In this document: piece by piece, positions 1 through 13,194 of the stretch
Layout of the letters: each line of letters opens with the position of its first letter
Numbering within the stretch: position 1 is the stretch's first letter
Assembly (NCBI RefSeq): GCF_000510725.1
Contig: NZ_AZNZ01000001.1
Span: 1 to 64,000, forward strand
Source of the DNA: Pseudoxanthomonas sp. J31
Lineage (GTDB): Bacteria > Pseudomonadota > Gammaproteobacteria > Xanthomonadales > Xanthomonadaceae
DNA length: 64,000 nucleotides
Reading direction: 5' to 3'
The notes under the pieces: generated by a model
Databases searched by the model: none
The model's input: only the letters and a program-made list of their open reading frames with translations
What the model was told of the DNA's origin: nothing
Position numbers and translations under genes: made by a program

Positions 1-6
1 ATGTGC

Positions 7-156
7 GGGTCATCCCCGCGTGCGCGGGGAACACGCGCGAATCTGCGCGGCCACTGCTTCGGCGGTTGGGTCATCCCCGCGTGCGCGGGGAACACCGCGG
101 CGCACGCGCGCCCAGTCCTTGACCCACTGGGTCATCCCCGCGTGCGCGGGGAACAC
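7..156 (-). CRISPR. Type I-E CRISPR array, leader-proximal end (3 repeats, 2 spacers seen)
   Basis: Three identical 28-nt repeats lie at 7-34, 68-95 and 129-156, separated by two 33-nt spacers (35-67 and 96-128). In the array sense (minus strand) the repeat begins GTGTTCCCCGCG and ends GCGGGGATGACCC. A 6-bp CCCCGC/GCGGGG stem would be the Cas6e site, with cleavage expected after the last stem G. The layout matches type I-E arrays and the adjacent I-E cas operon. The leader lies at the right-hand end, so the newest spacer should be 96-128. The array continues past the left edge, so its true length is unknown. On the minus strand spacer 96-128 can be read as a peptide containing WVKDWARV, but its source cannot be determined here. 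Confidence 0.97.
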
Positions 157-221
157 ACTTCACGCAAATAACTGATGCACCGAAGAAAATTCGGCGGCCG
201 CAATCCTACCAAACTGAATTG
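157..221 (-). promoter_or_regulatory. CRISPR leader with IHF-like site and conserved upstream motif
   Basis: Short A/T-richer segment between the cas2 stop codon and the first repeat. An IHF-like sequence CATCAGTTATTTG (minus strand, 177-165) fits WATCARNNNNTTR except at the first base and lies 9-21 nt from the repeat, where IHF binds in the E. coli I-E leader. Further out, TTTGGTAGGATTG (213-201) resembles the TTGGTAGATTG motif that helps anchor Cas1-Cas2 in the E. coli leader, at a similar distance. A TTGACA hexamer (225-220) overlaps the cas2 stop and could be a -35 element for the array, but no well-spaced -10 is evident. The IHF and anchor assignments are by analogy with E. coli. Confidence 0.65.
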
Positions 222-1459
<1,238 letters not shown>

Positions 1460-1510
1460 CCCTCCAGACGCCTGCCTCGCAGGAGACTCATTACCGGCAT
1501 GACCACGGTG

Positions 1511-1541
1511 GGGTCCTGCCGGCAGTGCGCCGGCAGGACCC
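1511..1541 (-). promoter_or_regulatory. 13-bp perfect hairpin between cas6e and cas1
   Basis: GGGTCCTGCCGGC (1511-1523) and GCCGGCAGGACCC (1529-1541) form a perfect 13-bp stem with a 5-nt loop, inside the 90-bp gap separating the Cascade genes from the adaptation genes. No T-run follows on either strand, so it is not a standard intrinsic terminator. It could stabilise the 3' end of the Cascade mRNA, attenuate read-through into cas1-cas2, or be an RNase site. It does not share the CRISPR repeat sequence apart from general GC-richness, so Cas6e cleavage is not implied. Confidence 0.6.
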
Positions 1542-1549
1542 GCTGGCCA

Positions 1550-2221
1550 TCAGCAGGGCTTGAGAAGCAGCAGGCCCAAACCAAAGCTGCGGCCATGCCC
1601 CAGCCCCTCCAACAGCGTGGTCGTCAGCTTTTCCGGATCTTCCACGCGCAGAGTGCCCCTGAACTCGGCAACACCCAGGGTGATCCCATGCATCCCCTTC
1701 TGCATGCGCAGGATCTCGTAGCGCCCCACGTGGCAGGATTCAATGCCAAAACCGTTCCTTTCTCCCCGCCGCCGCAACCACTCCGGAAGCTCCTCGTGCA
1801 CCACACGCTGGCGCTCCGCGGCCCGTCGTGCCGGGCTCACCTGCAACTGGTGCAGGCGGGACATGACATAGTCCTGGCGCTTGCCACGTCCCTCCGGCGA
1901 TGCCTCCGTGCGGGTAGGGTTCAGGCGTATGTCGAAGCGATAGAGGTCTCCCTCTCTTAGCTTCGGCTCGTAGGGCTTGCACTCCATCCGCCATCCCGGG
2001 ATCTCACGGGGGCGTTCCCTGCTGACAACGAGGAAACGCAACACCCCACCGTCCTCGTCGGGGAGTTGGCGGAACAGGAACGGCTGGGGCGTGTCCTCCG
2101 GGCATTCGAACATCCTCCACAGGGCCTGGTGCTGCCGGTAGGGATGCACGCGCAGATCCCGCAGGTTGTCTCCCTCGCCCCGGGGCGAGGCCAGCAATGT
2201 CACGCGACTGAACCAGCTCAT
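1550..2221 (-). CDS. cas6e: CRISPR pre-crRNA endoribonuclease Cas6e (CasE/Cse3)
   Basis: A 223-aa RAMP protein of the CasE family. It starts MSWFSRVTLL and has HPYRQHQALWRMF, where H31 aligns with the catalytic His20 of E. coli CasE. The C-terminus carries the glycine-rich loop GHGRSFGLGLLLLKP, the hallmark of Cas6e. It would cut the array transcript at the base of each repeat hairpin, leave a short 5' handle and stay bound to the 3' stem as part of Cascade. It overlaps cas5e by 4 bp. It would also be expected to process the repeat-like element at 6702-6731 if that is transcribed. Confidence 0.96.
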   Translation of the reverse strand: MSWFSRVTLLASPRGEGDNLRDLRVHPYRQHQALWRMFECPEDTPQPFLFRQLPDEDGGVLRFLVVSRERPREIPGWRMECKPYEPKLREGDLYRFDIRLNPTRTEASPEGRGKRQDYVMSRLHQLQVSPARRAAERQRVVHEELPEWLRRRGERNGFGIESCHVGRYEILRMQKGMHGITLGVAEFRGTLRVEDPEKLTTTLLEGLGHGRSFGLGLLLLKPC

Positions 2222-2991
2222 GACCTAGCCTCCTGCTCCGGGCCGATGCGCCAATGCCGCCCTTCGCCAAACAGGCGGCGCGCCGTATCCAGTGGCCGAT
2301 CGCGACGCACCACCAGCTGCCTGGCTCCCGTCAGTTCACCCGGGTTGATCCCTTCATCCACCCGGTGGAAATAGCTGTCCTTGCGGCTGCGCAGCCAACC
2401 CGCTACGCCAAAGCCATCGAAGCGAGAAAGGCTGGTGCCAACACGCTCCTCGTAGCCCGACAGCGCAAGCGCCCACGTATCCGCCTGCAGCAGCTGGGGC
2501 ACGATGGGCCACGCCGGAGGACAGCTCTTGCGGCCAAGATACAGCGTGAAACGGGGACGCCTGAGGGCCCGGCCGAGCGCATCCAGGCGTTCGGCCGATC
2601 CGCATGCCACGCCGATGGTGGCGGCGTAATCCGAGTAGTAGTAGCGGTCGGACAGCACCGTGTTCAGGTCGTCCTTCGGCACCGACAGTTCGTCGCGTCG
2701 CGTGCGGCAAGGACGCCCCTTCAGCGCCGCTTGGCCAGGTGCCTGTGCAGTGTGGTAGTCACGCGCCAGGCTTGCTCCCGGGTTGACCCGCGCCGCGATG
2801 TACAGGCCTTCGCCCAGCGCATGCTGGGCGGCGACATCATCGCGTTCGACGCCCTGGGCCGCAGCCAGCAGGCCAAGTACCGCCGAGCGCGAGGGAAGCA
2901 GCTCAGTGTCACGCACCTGTCCAGGGGCGGTTCCGCCAAAACTGGCCAATGGCGCTGCAAGCTCGAACAGCAGCCAATGCATGGTGGTCAC
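2218..2991 (-). CDS. cas5e: Cascade subunit Cas5e (CasD)
   Basis: A 257-aa protein of the Cas5/CasD family. The N-terminus LLFELAAPLASFGG is the typical Cas5 opening strand-turn, followed by RDTELLPSRSAVLGLLAAA and later LYLGRKSCPPAWP, a conserved C-terminal RAMP segment. Cas5e caps the 5' handle of the crRNA in Cascade and contacts Cas8e. It overlaps both cas7e and cas6e by ATGA junctions, indicating a single translationally coupled operon. Length is slightly greater than the E. coli protein, with no obvious defect. Confidence 0.96.
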   Translation of the reverse strand: MTTMHWLLFELAAPLASFGGTAPGQVRDTELLPSRSAVLGLLAAAQGVERDDVAAQHALGEGLYIAARVNPGASLARDYHTAQAPGQAALKGRPCRTRRDELSVPKDDLNTVLSDRYYYSDYAATIGVACGSAERLDALGRALRRPRFTLYLGRKSCPPAWPIVPQLLQADTWALALSGYEERVGTSLSRFDGFGVAGWLRSRKDSYFHRVDEGINPGELTGARQLVVRRDRPLDTARRLFGEGRHWRIGPEQEARS

Positions 2992-4205
2992 TCCCCTGCA
3001 TCCCCGCCGCCTTCATCCAGGCCAAGGGCGACGAAGTCGATGAACTGCCGGAACCGCGGCCGCGCATCCGTCTCCACGCCCTGATCCAGTTCCGAGGCGA
3101 CGGCGTCGGTGGCATTGAAATGCAGGCGAAGGCCATCGAAGCCGTACACCTCGTCGAACTTCTTCACCAGGCCGCGCATGCGTTCGACGGCCCGCGCCAT
3201 CATGTCCACCTCCGAAGCCTCGACCGGCTTGAGGAAGGCTGCCGTCAGCTGGCGCGGGGCTTCATCGCCCAGCTCGGCCAGTCCGAAGCTCGCCCTGGCA
3301 TTGCTGGCGAAGCTCTTCTGCTTGCCCGTCGGCGCCACCGACGCGACCGCCTCGGCCAGCGCACGCAGGGCACGTGCCGCCAGCTCCGTGTTCCCACCCA
3401 GGTTCTTCACCAGCAGGTCGCGGTCCACGCATACGTACTCGTAGAACACGCCAGAACCGAAGCCGAGATCGCCGAGATGGCCGGAGCCGGTGTCCTCGTC
3501 CTTGTTGAGGTCATCCACCGCGGAGAAGAAGTCGTCTTCCGGCACGGCCCGATGCACCGTGATCGCATGGGCCACCTGGGCGGCGGCCTCGACACTGAAC
3601 TGGGGCCGGTCCGAGGTTTCCGCCCTGCGCGACTTGTCCGCCGTCAGCATGCGCCCGAAGAGCGCGATGTCCACGGTGGCATTGCCCTTCCTCAGCAGGG
3701 CAAGCTGGTCCGACGAAGGCGCCTGCTTCGACTGGGCCAGGGTGCGGGCCAGGGCGATGATGGCCTCGCGCTCCTCGTGCGAAAGGAACACCAGGGTCTC
3801 GACCTCGTTGCTTTCGCCCTTCTTGCCCTTGCCGCGCTTGCCCTTGCCGGCGGGCTCCTCACCGCCATCCGCTGTCTGGTCGGCTTCCTCGCCCTCCTTG
3901 AGCTTGCCAAAGGCCTGGGCGATGAGCTTGGACCACTCGAATGCATTCTTTTCGTCCAGCCCGGCCTTGAGCATCTCCTCCATCGCGAGCTGGCCGATCT
4001 TCTTGGTGCGGATACCCAGGTGGCCTGCCAGCGCCGACTGGAACACGTCACTGGTGCGCCAGGCGCGCTTCAGGCTCTGTGAGGAAACCCGCAGCCGGGG
4101 CACGTTGCCGAACACGGCAGTCTTGGGCATGCCCAGGTCGTCGCGGTTCAGGTTGGAGGGACCAAAGGCGGTGAGCACATGCAGTTGCAGGAAGCGGTAT
4201 TTCAT
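2988..4205 (-). CDS. cas7e: Cascade backbone subunit Cas7e (CasC/Cse4) with charged insertion
   Basis: A 405-aa protein that starts RFLQLHVLTAFGPSNLNRDD and has PKTAVFGNVPRLRVSSQSLK, the conserved Cas7e N-terminus. Six copies coat the crRNA spacer in Cascade. It is about 40 residues longer than the E. coli protein (363 aa). Most of the excess is a low-complexity charged stretch at about residues 100-135 (Glu/Asp-rich, then Lys/Gly-rich with KGKRGKGKKG) that would lie in a surface loop. The frame is intact through it. The start ATG has AAGGA eight bases upstream. It overlaps cas5e by 4 bp and follows cse2 after 28 bp. Confidence 0.96.
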   Translation of the reverse strand: MKYRFLQLHVLTAFGPSNLNRDDLGMPKTAVFGNVPRLRVSSQSLKRAWRTSDVFQSALAGHLGIRTKKIGQLAMEEMLKAGLDEKNAFEWSKLIAQAFGKLKEGEEADQTADGGEEPAGKGKRGKGKKGESNEVETLVFLSHEEREAIIALARTLAQSKQAPSSDQLALLRKGNATVDIALFGRMLTADKSRRAETSDRPQFSVEAAAQVAHAITVHRAVPEDDFFSAVDDLNKDEDTGSGHLGDLGFGSGVFYEYVCVDRDLLVKNLGGNTELAARALRALAEAVASVAPTGKQKSFASNARASFGLAELGDEAPRQLTAAFLKPVEASEVDMMARAVERMRGLVKKFDEVYGFDGLRLHFNATDAVASELDQGVETDARPRFRQFIDFVALGLDEGGGDAGE

Positions 4206-4233
4206 GGGTCTGTCCTTGATTCAGTCATTGGTC

Positions 4234-4791
4234 TCAGGCTGCATCGGCAGTCGGTCCGGCTGGCTCCCGCTCGGCGACAGCTGCGTCGCCGGAGAAATAG
4301 GCGCGGGCGAAGATCCGCCGCCCCTGTTCGCCATGCAGTTCCAGCCAGGCTTCCACCACCGCAAGGGGATGTACGGGGCTGTCCAGCAGGGCGATGGCGC
4401 GACGCATGTGCAACAGACGCTCGTCGCTGCCTGCCGCACGCAGCAGACGCTGGAACCTAAGCTCCGATAGGAGGCGCCTTTCTCCCGTCCGCTGCCCCAG
4501 GAGCCGCGGCAGGAGCCACCTGTCAGGCAGGGACCCCAATCCTTCGCCCCTTGGCCAAAGCGCCACCCTGGGTTGCGCCAGGAGCACCATGGCACCATCG
4601 GCCACGCAGTCTTCCGGCCTCCACTTTCCCATGCAGGCCTTCAGTGCCCGGACAAAGTCCTCCGTCTCCTCGTAGCCGGCCGCATCGCTGCAGCAGGCCG
4701 CCCGACGCAATGACGAGCGCAGACGGCCATTCCTTGCTATGGCCCGGCTGGCTGTCAGCACCGCGTAGGCCAAACGTTCGCGATCCCTCAT
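4234..4791 (-). CDS. cse2: Cascade small subunit Cse2 (CasB/Cas11e)
   Basis: A 185-aa, helix-rich, arginine-rich protein in the position and size range of CasB/Cse2. It contains RLLRAAGSDERLLHMRRAIALL, the conserved part of the family. Two copies line the belly of Cascade and stabilise the displaced DNA strand. Its start overlaps the cas8e stop by 4 bp (ATGA). The assignment rests on operon position plus the recognisable C-terminal half; the N-terminal half diverges, as is usual for this fast-evolving subunit. Confidence 0.92.
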   Translation of the reverse strand: MRDRERLAYAVLTASRAIARNGRLRSSLRRAACCSDAAGYEETEDFVRALKACMGKWRPEDCVADGAMVLLAQPRVALWPRGEGLGSLPDRWLLPRLLGQRTGERRLLSELRFQRLLRAAGSDERLLHMRRAIALLDSPVHPLAVVEAWLELHGEQGRRIFARAYFSGDAAVAEREPAGPTADAA

Positions 4792-6401
4792 GCTGCCTTC
4801 TCCTTCCTCCTGGTTCCGGTCGCCCGGCCGGCCTTCGCAGCCGGGGTTACGAGTCCAAGCTTCTTGGCCAGTCCTCCGTGGACTGCCTGGGACAGGCTTC
4901 GGTGCGCCAGGGCCACACGTTCAAGCGCCTGCACGCTCGCTTCCGCCGCATCTCCACGTTCGGCATGCTGCTGGAATAGCTGCAGGGCCACGCCCGCCAG
5001 TTGCCTCTGCCAGCGACGACGCATGTCCTGGTGGCATTGCATCCGCTGTTGTTCGGACACCCCATCCATCGCGGCAAGTTCGCCCACCATTTGGTGGAAC
5101 GCCTCTTCGGTCCTGCTGAACAGCTCGCGCTCGGCGACGCTGGTGTCGCCGCTGCCGGACGCCCCCCATGCAAGCCGCAGTTGCCTGGAGAGCTCGCGAC
5201 GAACATGGTCCACCCCGTCCAGCCATGCACGGACTTCATGCAACACGACCGCCTTGCGCTCTTCGTCCAGGTCCAGGTGGCGGAACCGTACCTCGTGCCA
5301 GGCCAGGCACTTCATGTTGTCCATCGCAAAGCCCGAGGCCCACACCGGATCCACAGGCAGCTGGGAGCGCAGCTCCATGCCCAACCGCTCCGTCCTCAAG
5401 GCGCGCGGCATGCGGATCTGTCCACTGTCCTCGCACGTCAGGAGCCAGTCGGCATAGGTGAATCCTGTCTCGCGTACATGTGCAGGCAGGAAGCCACCTG
5501 CCTTCTCCATGTAGTAGGGGGACAGCGGATGCTGGAACAGCTCGCTGCGGTAGTTGGCACCGTAGTTGCGCGTTTCCATGCCTGTGGCGCAGGGACCACG
5601 CTGCCCGGTCAGGGTGCAGACACCATCCGGCTCGAAATGCAGGCGGATGCGGCGCGGCGTGGCGAAGTAGCACAACAGCGCCTGTTCGATGTCACTCGGC
5701 GGTTGCTCCGCCAGGCAGGTGTGCACATCGCGTCCGCCCTCACTGGTGAGGCAGGGCGCCATCCAGGGGAAGACCACCTCCAGGTGCGGCTCGCCACCTT
5801 CCAGCACCAGCGTGTTGATCCACAACTTGCGCCACAGCGGCGTCGCCCGTCCGCCCAGCTTCGCAGGCCACAGCAGCATCGAAACCGGGCCGCCACCCCG
5901 TACCGATGTCCGGTGCCCCTGGCCTCCTGCGGGGGCATTGATCTGCAGGGTCAGCAACGCCTGCGCGACGACCGGAAGCGACATGGTCGTACCTTCGCTG
6001 CGCTTGACGAACAGGTCGGTGTTGTCACGCAACGTCTTGCCGCCCGGCGCTTCCAGGAGCAGCGCGGACAGATCGCCTGCTTCGTCAGGCTCGAAGTCCA
6101 TGTCCTGCATGAAGCGTCGCGGGCCGCTGTCGAACTGGAAGCAGTGCACGATCTCACGCAGCCGCTCCAGTTCAGGCCGCTCCTGTCCCTGGGCGATGCG
6201 GCGCCATTCCGCCTCGTCGTCTGGCGCCAGCCACTGCATAAGCCCGACCAGGAACTGGGCAAGGGCAACGTTGAAATCCGGCCGTATTGCATCCAGCTCC
6301 AGGGGCGGGTCGTCCTCGTCCAATAGCTGCAGCGGCGAGATCAGGCGCGACTTCCCACTGGCGCCACGAACCGGGATCCAAGGGTCCGTTATCAGGTTCA
6401 C
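4788..6401 (-). CDS. cas8e: Cascade large subunit Cas8e (Cse1/CasA)
   Basis: A 537-aa protein that opens MNLITDPWIPVR, the Cse1 signature, and contains FQFDSGPRRFMQD, the paired GKTLRDNTDLFVKR segment and SVRGGGPVSMLLWP. Cas8e recognises the PAM, starts R-loop formation and recruits Cas3. The start codon is GTG (6401-6399) with AGAGGAG upstream at 6415-6409. That Shine-Dalgarno sequence is half of a 10-bp stem, so translation may be regulated. It is the first gene of the Cascade-adaptation operon; the 324-bp gap upstream carries the regulatory elements described separately. Confidence 0.96.
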   Translation of the reverse strand: MNLITDPWIPVRGASGKSRLISPLQLLDEDDPPLELDAIRPDFNVALAQFLVGLMQWLAPDDEAEWRRIAQGQERPELERLREIVHCFQFDSGPRRFMQDMDFEPDEAGDLSALLLEAPGGKTLRDNTDLFVKRSEGTTMSLPVVAQALLTLQINAPAGGQGHRTSVRGGGPVSMLLWPAKLGGRATPLWRKLWINTLVLEGGEPHLEVVFPWMAPCLTSEGGRDVHTCLAEQPPSDIEQALLCYFATPRRIRLHFEPDGVCTLTGQRGPCATGMETRNYGANYRSELFQHPLSPYYMEKAGGFLPAHVRETGFTYADWLLTCEDSGQIRMPRALRTERLGMELRSQLPVDPVWASGFAMDNMKCLAWHEVRFRHLDLDEERKAVVLHEVRAWLDGVDHVRRELSRQLRLAWGASGSGDTSVAERELFSRTEEAFHQMVGELAAMDGVSEQQRMQCHQDMRRRWQRQLAGVALQLFQQHAERGDAAEASVQALERVALAHRSLSQAVHGGLAKKLGLVTPAAKAGRATGTRRKEKAA

Positions 6402-6405
6402 GTAT

Positions 6406-6464
6406 CAGCTCCTCTTCAAGGCAATTGAGCAGAGGAGCTGGGCGGGTTACATTCCCGCCCAGCT
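6406..6464 (-). promoter_or_regulatory. cas8e mRNA leader: competing stems sequestering the ribosome binding site
   Basis: Read on the minus strand, AGCTGGGCGGG (6464-6454) pairs perfectly with CCCGCCCAGCT (6446-6436). The next segment CAGCTCCTCT (6440-6431) pairs perfectly with AGAGGAGCTG (6415-6406), which holds the cas8e Shine-Dalgarno sequence. The two stems share bases 6440-6436, so they cannot both form completely. If the upstream stem forms first, only five base pairs are left to mask the RBS; if it is prevented, the full 10-bp stem hides it. This is the usual logic of a translational switch. No ligand-binding core is recognised, so the signal, if any, is unknown. Confidence 0.65.
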
Positions 6465-6490
6465 GGTTGTGTACAGCAAGCAGCGACCAC

Positions 6491-6537
6491 GCCCACCGGC
6501 CGGACTGTTTGGCGACCGTCGGCCGGTGGGCTTTTTT
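6491..6537 (+). terminator. Rho-independent terminator on the plus strand, antisense to the cas8e leader
   Basis: GCCCACCGGCC (6491-6501) and GGCCGGTGGGC (6521-6531) form a perfect 11-bp stem followed directly by six T residues (6532-6537). Polarity is plus, so it would end transcripts running opposite to the cas operon. On the minus strand the same sequence is only a strong stem in the cas8e leader, with the T-run becoming an upstream A-run. A plus-strand gene ending here is not seen; an antisense RNA started within cas8e or at about 6400 is possible. Confidence 0.7.
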
Positions 6538-6544
6538 GCCTTGG

Positions 6545-6576
6545 GGCTCCGTGGGGGCCGCTATGCCCACGGAGCC
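6545..6576 (-). repeat. 11-bp inverted repeat in the cas3-cas8e gap
   Basis: GGCTCCGTGGG (6545-6555) pairs perfectly with CCCACGGAGCC (6566-6576) around a 10-nt loop. On the minus strand it lies just downstream of the putative CreR target and would be one of several stems in the cas8e leader. A short minus-strand open frame starting MHFIRILIPPP (6614-6561) ends in its loop. That frame has no convincing Shine-Dalgarno sequence, so it is not called as a gene. Confidence 0.5.
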
Positions 6577-6606
6577 GCGGTTGGTGGCGGAATAAGAATC
6601 CTGATG

Positions 6607-6641
6607 AAGTGCATGGTGGCTTGTTGTTAGCTTGCTTCGCG
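6607..6641 (+). promoter_or_regulatory. Putative self-target of Cascade: AAG PAM plus 14-nt seed match
   Basis: The plus strand reads AAG at 6607-6609 (the preferred type I-E PAM in E. coli, on the protospacer strand) followed by TGCATGGTGGCTTG (6610-6623). The same 14 nt begin the spacer-like segment at 6670. Beyond the seed the 32-nt windows 6610-6641 and 6670-6701 share only scattered bases, about 20 of 32 in all. The copy at 6670 is preceded by CCG, the non-PAM end of a repeat handle. A partial, seed-only match next to a PAM is expected to allow Cascade binding without productive Cas3 cleavage. The site lies about 210-240 bp upstream of the cas8e start, where its promoter should be; no consensus promoter is obvious. 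Confidence 0.7.
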
Positions 6642-6725
6642 GCGATGGAAGCTGCCCCAAGTTTTTCCGTGCATGGTGGCTTGATGCCTTCATGCGCTTT
6701 TCCGTTCCCCGCGGTCTTGCGGGGA

Positions 6726-6731
<6 letters not shown>
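6642..6731 (+). ncRNA. CreR-like Cas-regulating RNA: degenerate repeat - 32-nt spacer - repeat-like hairpin
   Basis: At 6702-6731 the plus strand carries GTTCCCCGCG, a 5-nt loop change and GCGGGGAT-T-ACC. This matches the array repeat at about 21 of 28 positions with a 2-nt longer loop and an intact CCCCGC/GCGGGG stem in the orientation Cas6e would cut. The 32 nt before it (6670-6701) have spacer length. The bases before that end in TTTTTCCG, like a degenerate 5' handle; no further similarity to the repeat is seen there, as is common for the first pseudo-repeat of CreR/CreA RNAs. The seed of the spacer-like part matches 6610-6623 beside an AAG PAM. The hairpin overlaps the cas3 stop codon on the other strand. 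The inferred role is to guide Cascade to repress its own operon. Its promoter and 3' end are not identified. Confidence 0.78.
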
Positions 6732-12189
<5,458 letters not shown>

Positions 12190-12287
12190 GTCCGTGCTCC
12201 GGCTGGCTTGAACGTGGATCAAGCTAAGGCGATGCTGGACGGGCATGTAGCGCAAGTTCCACAAGCCAGACTTGAGGGAGGCTCAAG

Positions 12288-13172
12288 ATGGGCCGGATTC
12301 CGCTGGACCAGGTGGAGGCCTTCGTCGCCGCCGCGCGGCTGGGCAACCTGACCCGCGCCGCCGAGCGCATGCACCTGACGGTGAGCGCGCTGAGCCACCG
12401 CATGCGCCAGCTGGAGGAACGCCTCGGCCAGCAGCTGCTGGCACGCGGCCCGCGCGGGGTGGAACTGACCCCTGAAGGACGGCGCCTGTACGAGGCGGTG
12501 GGCGGGCCGCTGGACGCGATCGCGCAGGCGCTGCAGCGCGCCAGCGCGCGCCGCCGCGGGCGCAGCATGACCATCAGCCTGATCCCCTCGATGGCCACCG
12601 CCTGGCTGGTGCCGCGCCTGCCCTCGTTCCTGGCCGCGCACCCGGACCTGGCACTGAGCCTGCAGTCCAGCACCCACGTGGTGGACTTCGAACGCGAGCC
12701 GGTGGACCTGGCCCTGCGCCTGGGCGGCGGCAACTGGCCGGGCGTGCGCGCCGAGCTGCTGTTCGACGAGTGGCTGGTGCCGGTGGCCAGCCCCGGCCTG
12801 CTGAAGCGGCACGCGAAGGTGCCGGCGGCGCAGCGGCTGGCGCGGCTGCCGCTGCTGGGCGATCCCTCCGGGCGCTGGGAGGACTGGTTCGCCGCCACCG
12901 GCGGCAGCGCGCCGGAGCGCTATACCGCGCATTTCGACGACACCGAGACCCTGCACCAGGCCGCCGCGGAGGGACTGGGCGTGGCGCTGGCGCGGCTGAC
13001 CCTGGCCGAGCCGCTGCTGCGCGCCGGGCGCCTGGTCACCCTAGGCCGCAGGCGCCTGCCCGCCGGTTTCGGCCACTACCTGGTGTATCCGGAGCGCAGC
13101 CTGGCGCATCCGGCCTTCCCCACCGTGCGCGCCTGGCTGCTGCAGCAGGCCGCGGCTCCGTCCGCCCCGTGA
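12288..13172 (+). CDS. LysR-family transcriptional regulator (GcvA-like)
   Basis: A 294-aa protein with an N-terminal winged [23 protein letters not shown] followed by [20 protein letters not shown]. The C-terminal periplasmic-binding-like effector domain has [20 protein letters not shown] and [14 protein letters not shown], a pattern shared with GcvA and AmpR relatives. Such regulators usually control a neighbouring or divergent gene; candidates here are the small divergent frame or the idh/aceK pair, but no operator can be assigned. The effector is unknown. It is followed after 22 bp by aceK on the same strand, so the two may be co-transcribed. Confidence 0.92.
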   Translation: MGRIPLDQVEAFVAAARLGNLTRAAERMHLTVSALSHRMRQLEERLGQQLLARGPRGVELTPEGRRLYEAVGGPLDAIAQALQRASARRRGRSMTISLIPSMATAWLVPRLPSFLAAHPDLALSLQSSTHVVDFEREPVDLALRLGGGNWPGVRAELLFDEWLVPVASPGLLKRHAKVPAAQRLARLPLLGDPSGRWEDWFAATGGSAPERYTAHFDDTETLHQAAAEGLGVALARLTLAEPLLRAGRLVTLGRRRLPAGFGHYLVYPERSLAHPAFPTVRAWLLQQAAAPSAP

Positions 13173-13194
13173 ACCGCCCCGCTACCATCCCGCC

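Noticed and set aside
35-128. Matching the two spacers to sequences in this window
   Set aside because: No match of useful length was found by eye; a database search against phages and plasmids would be needed to name targets.
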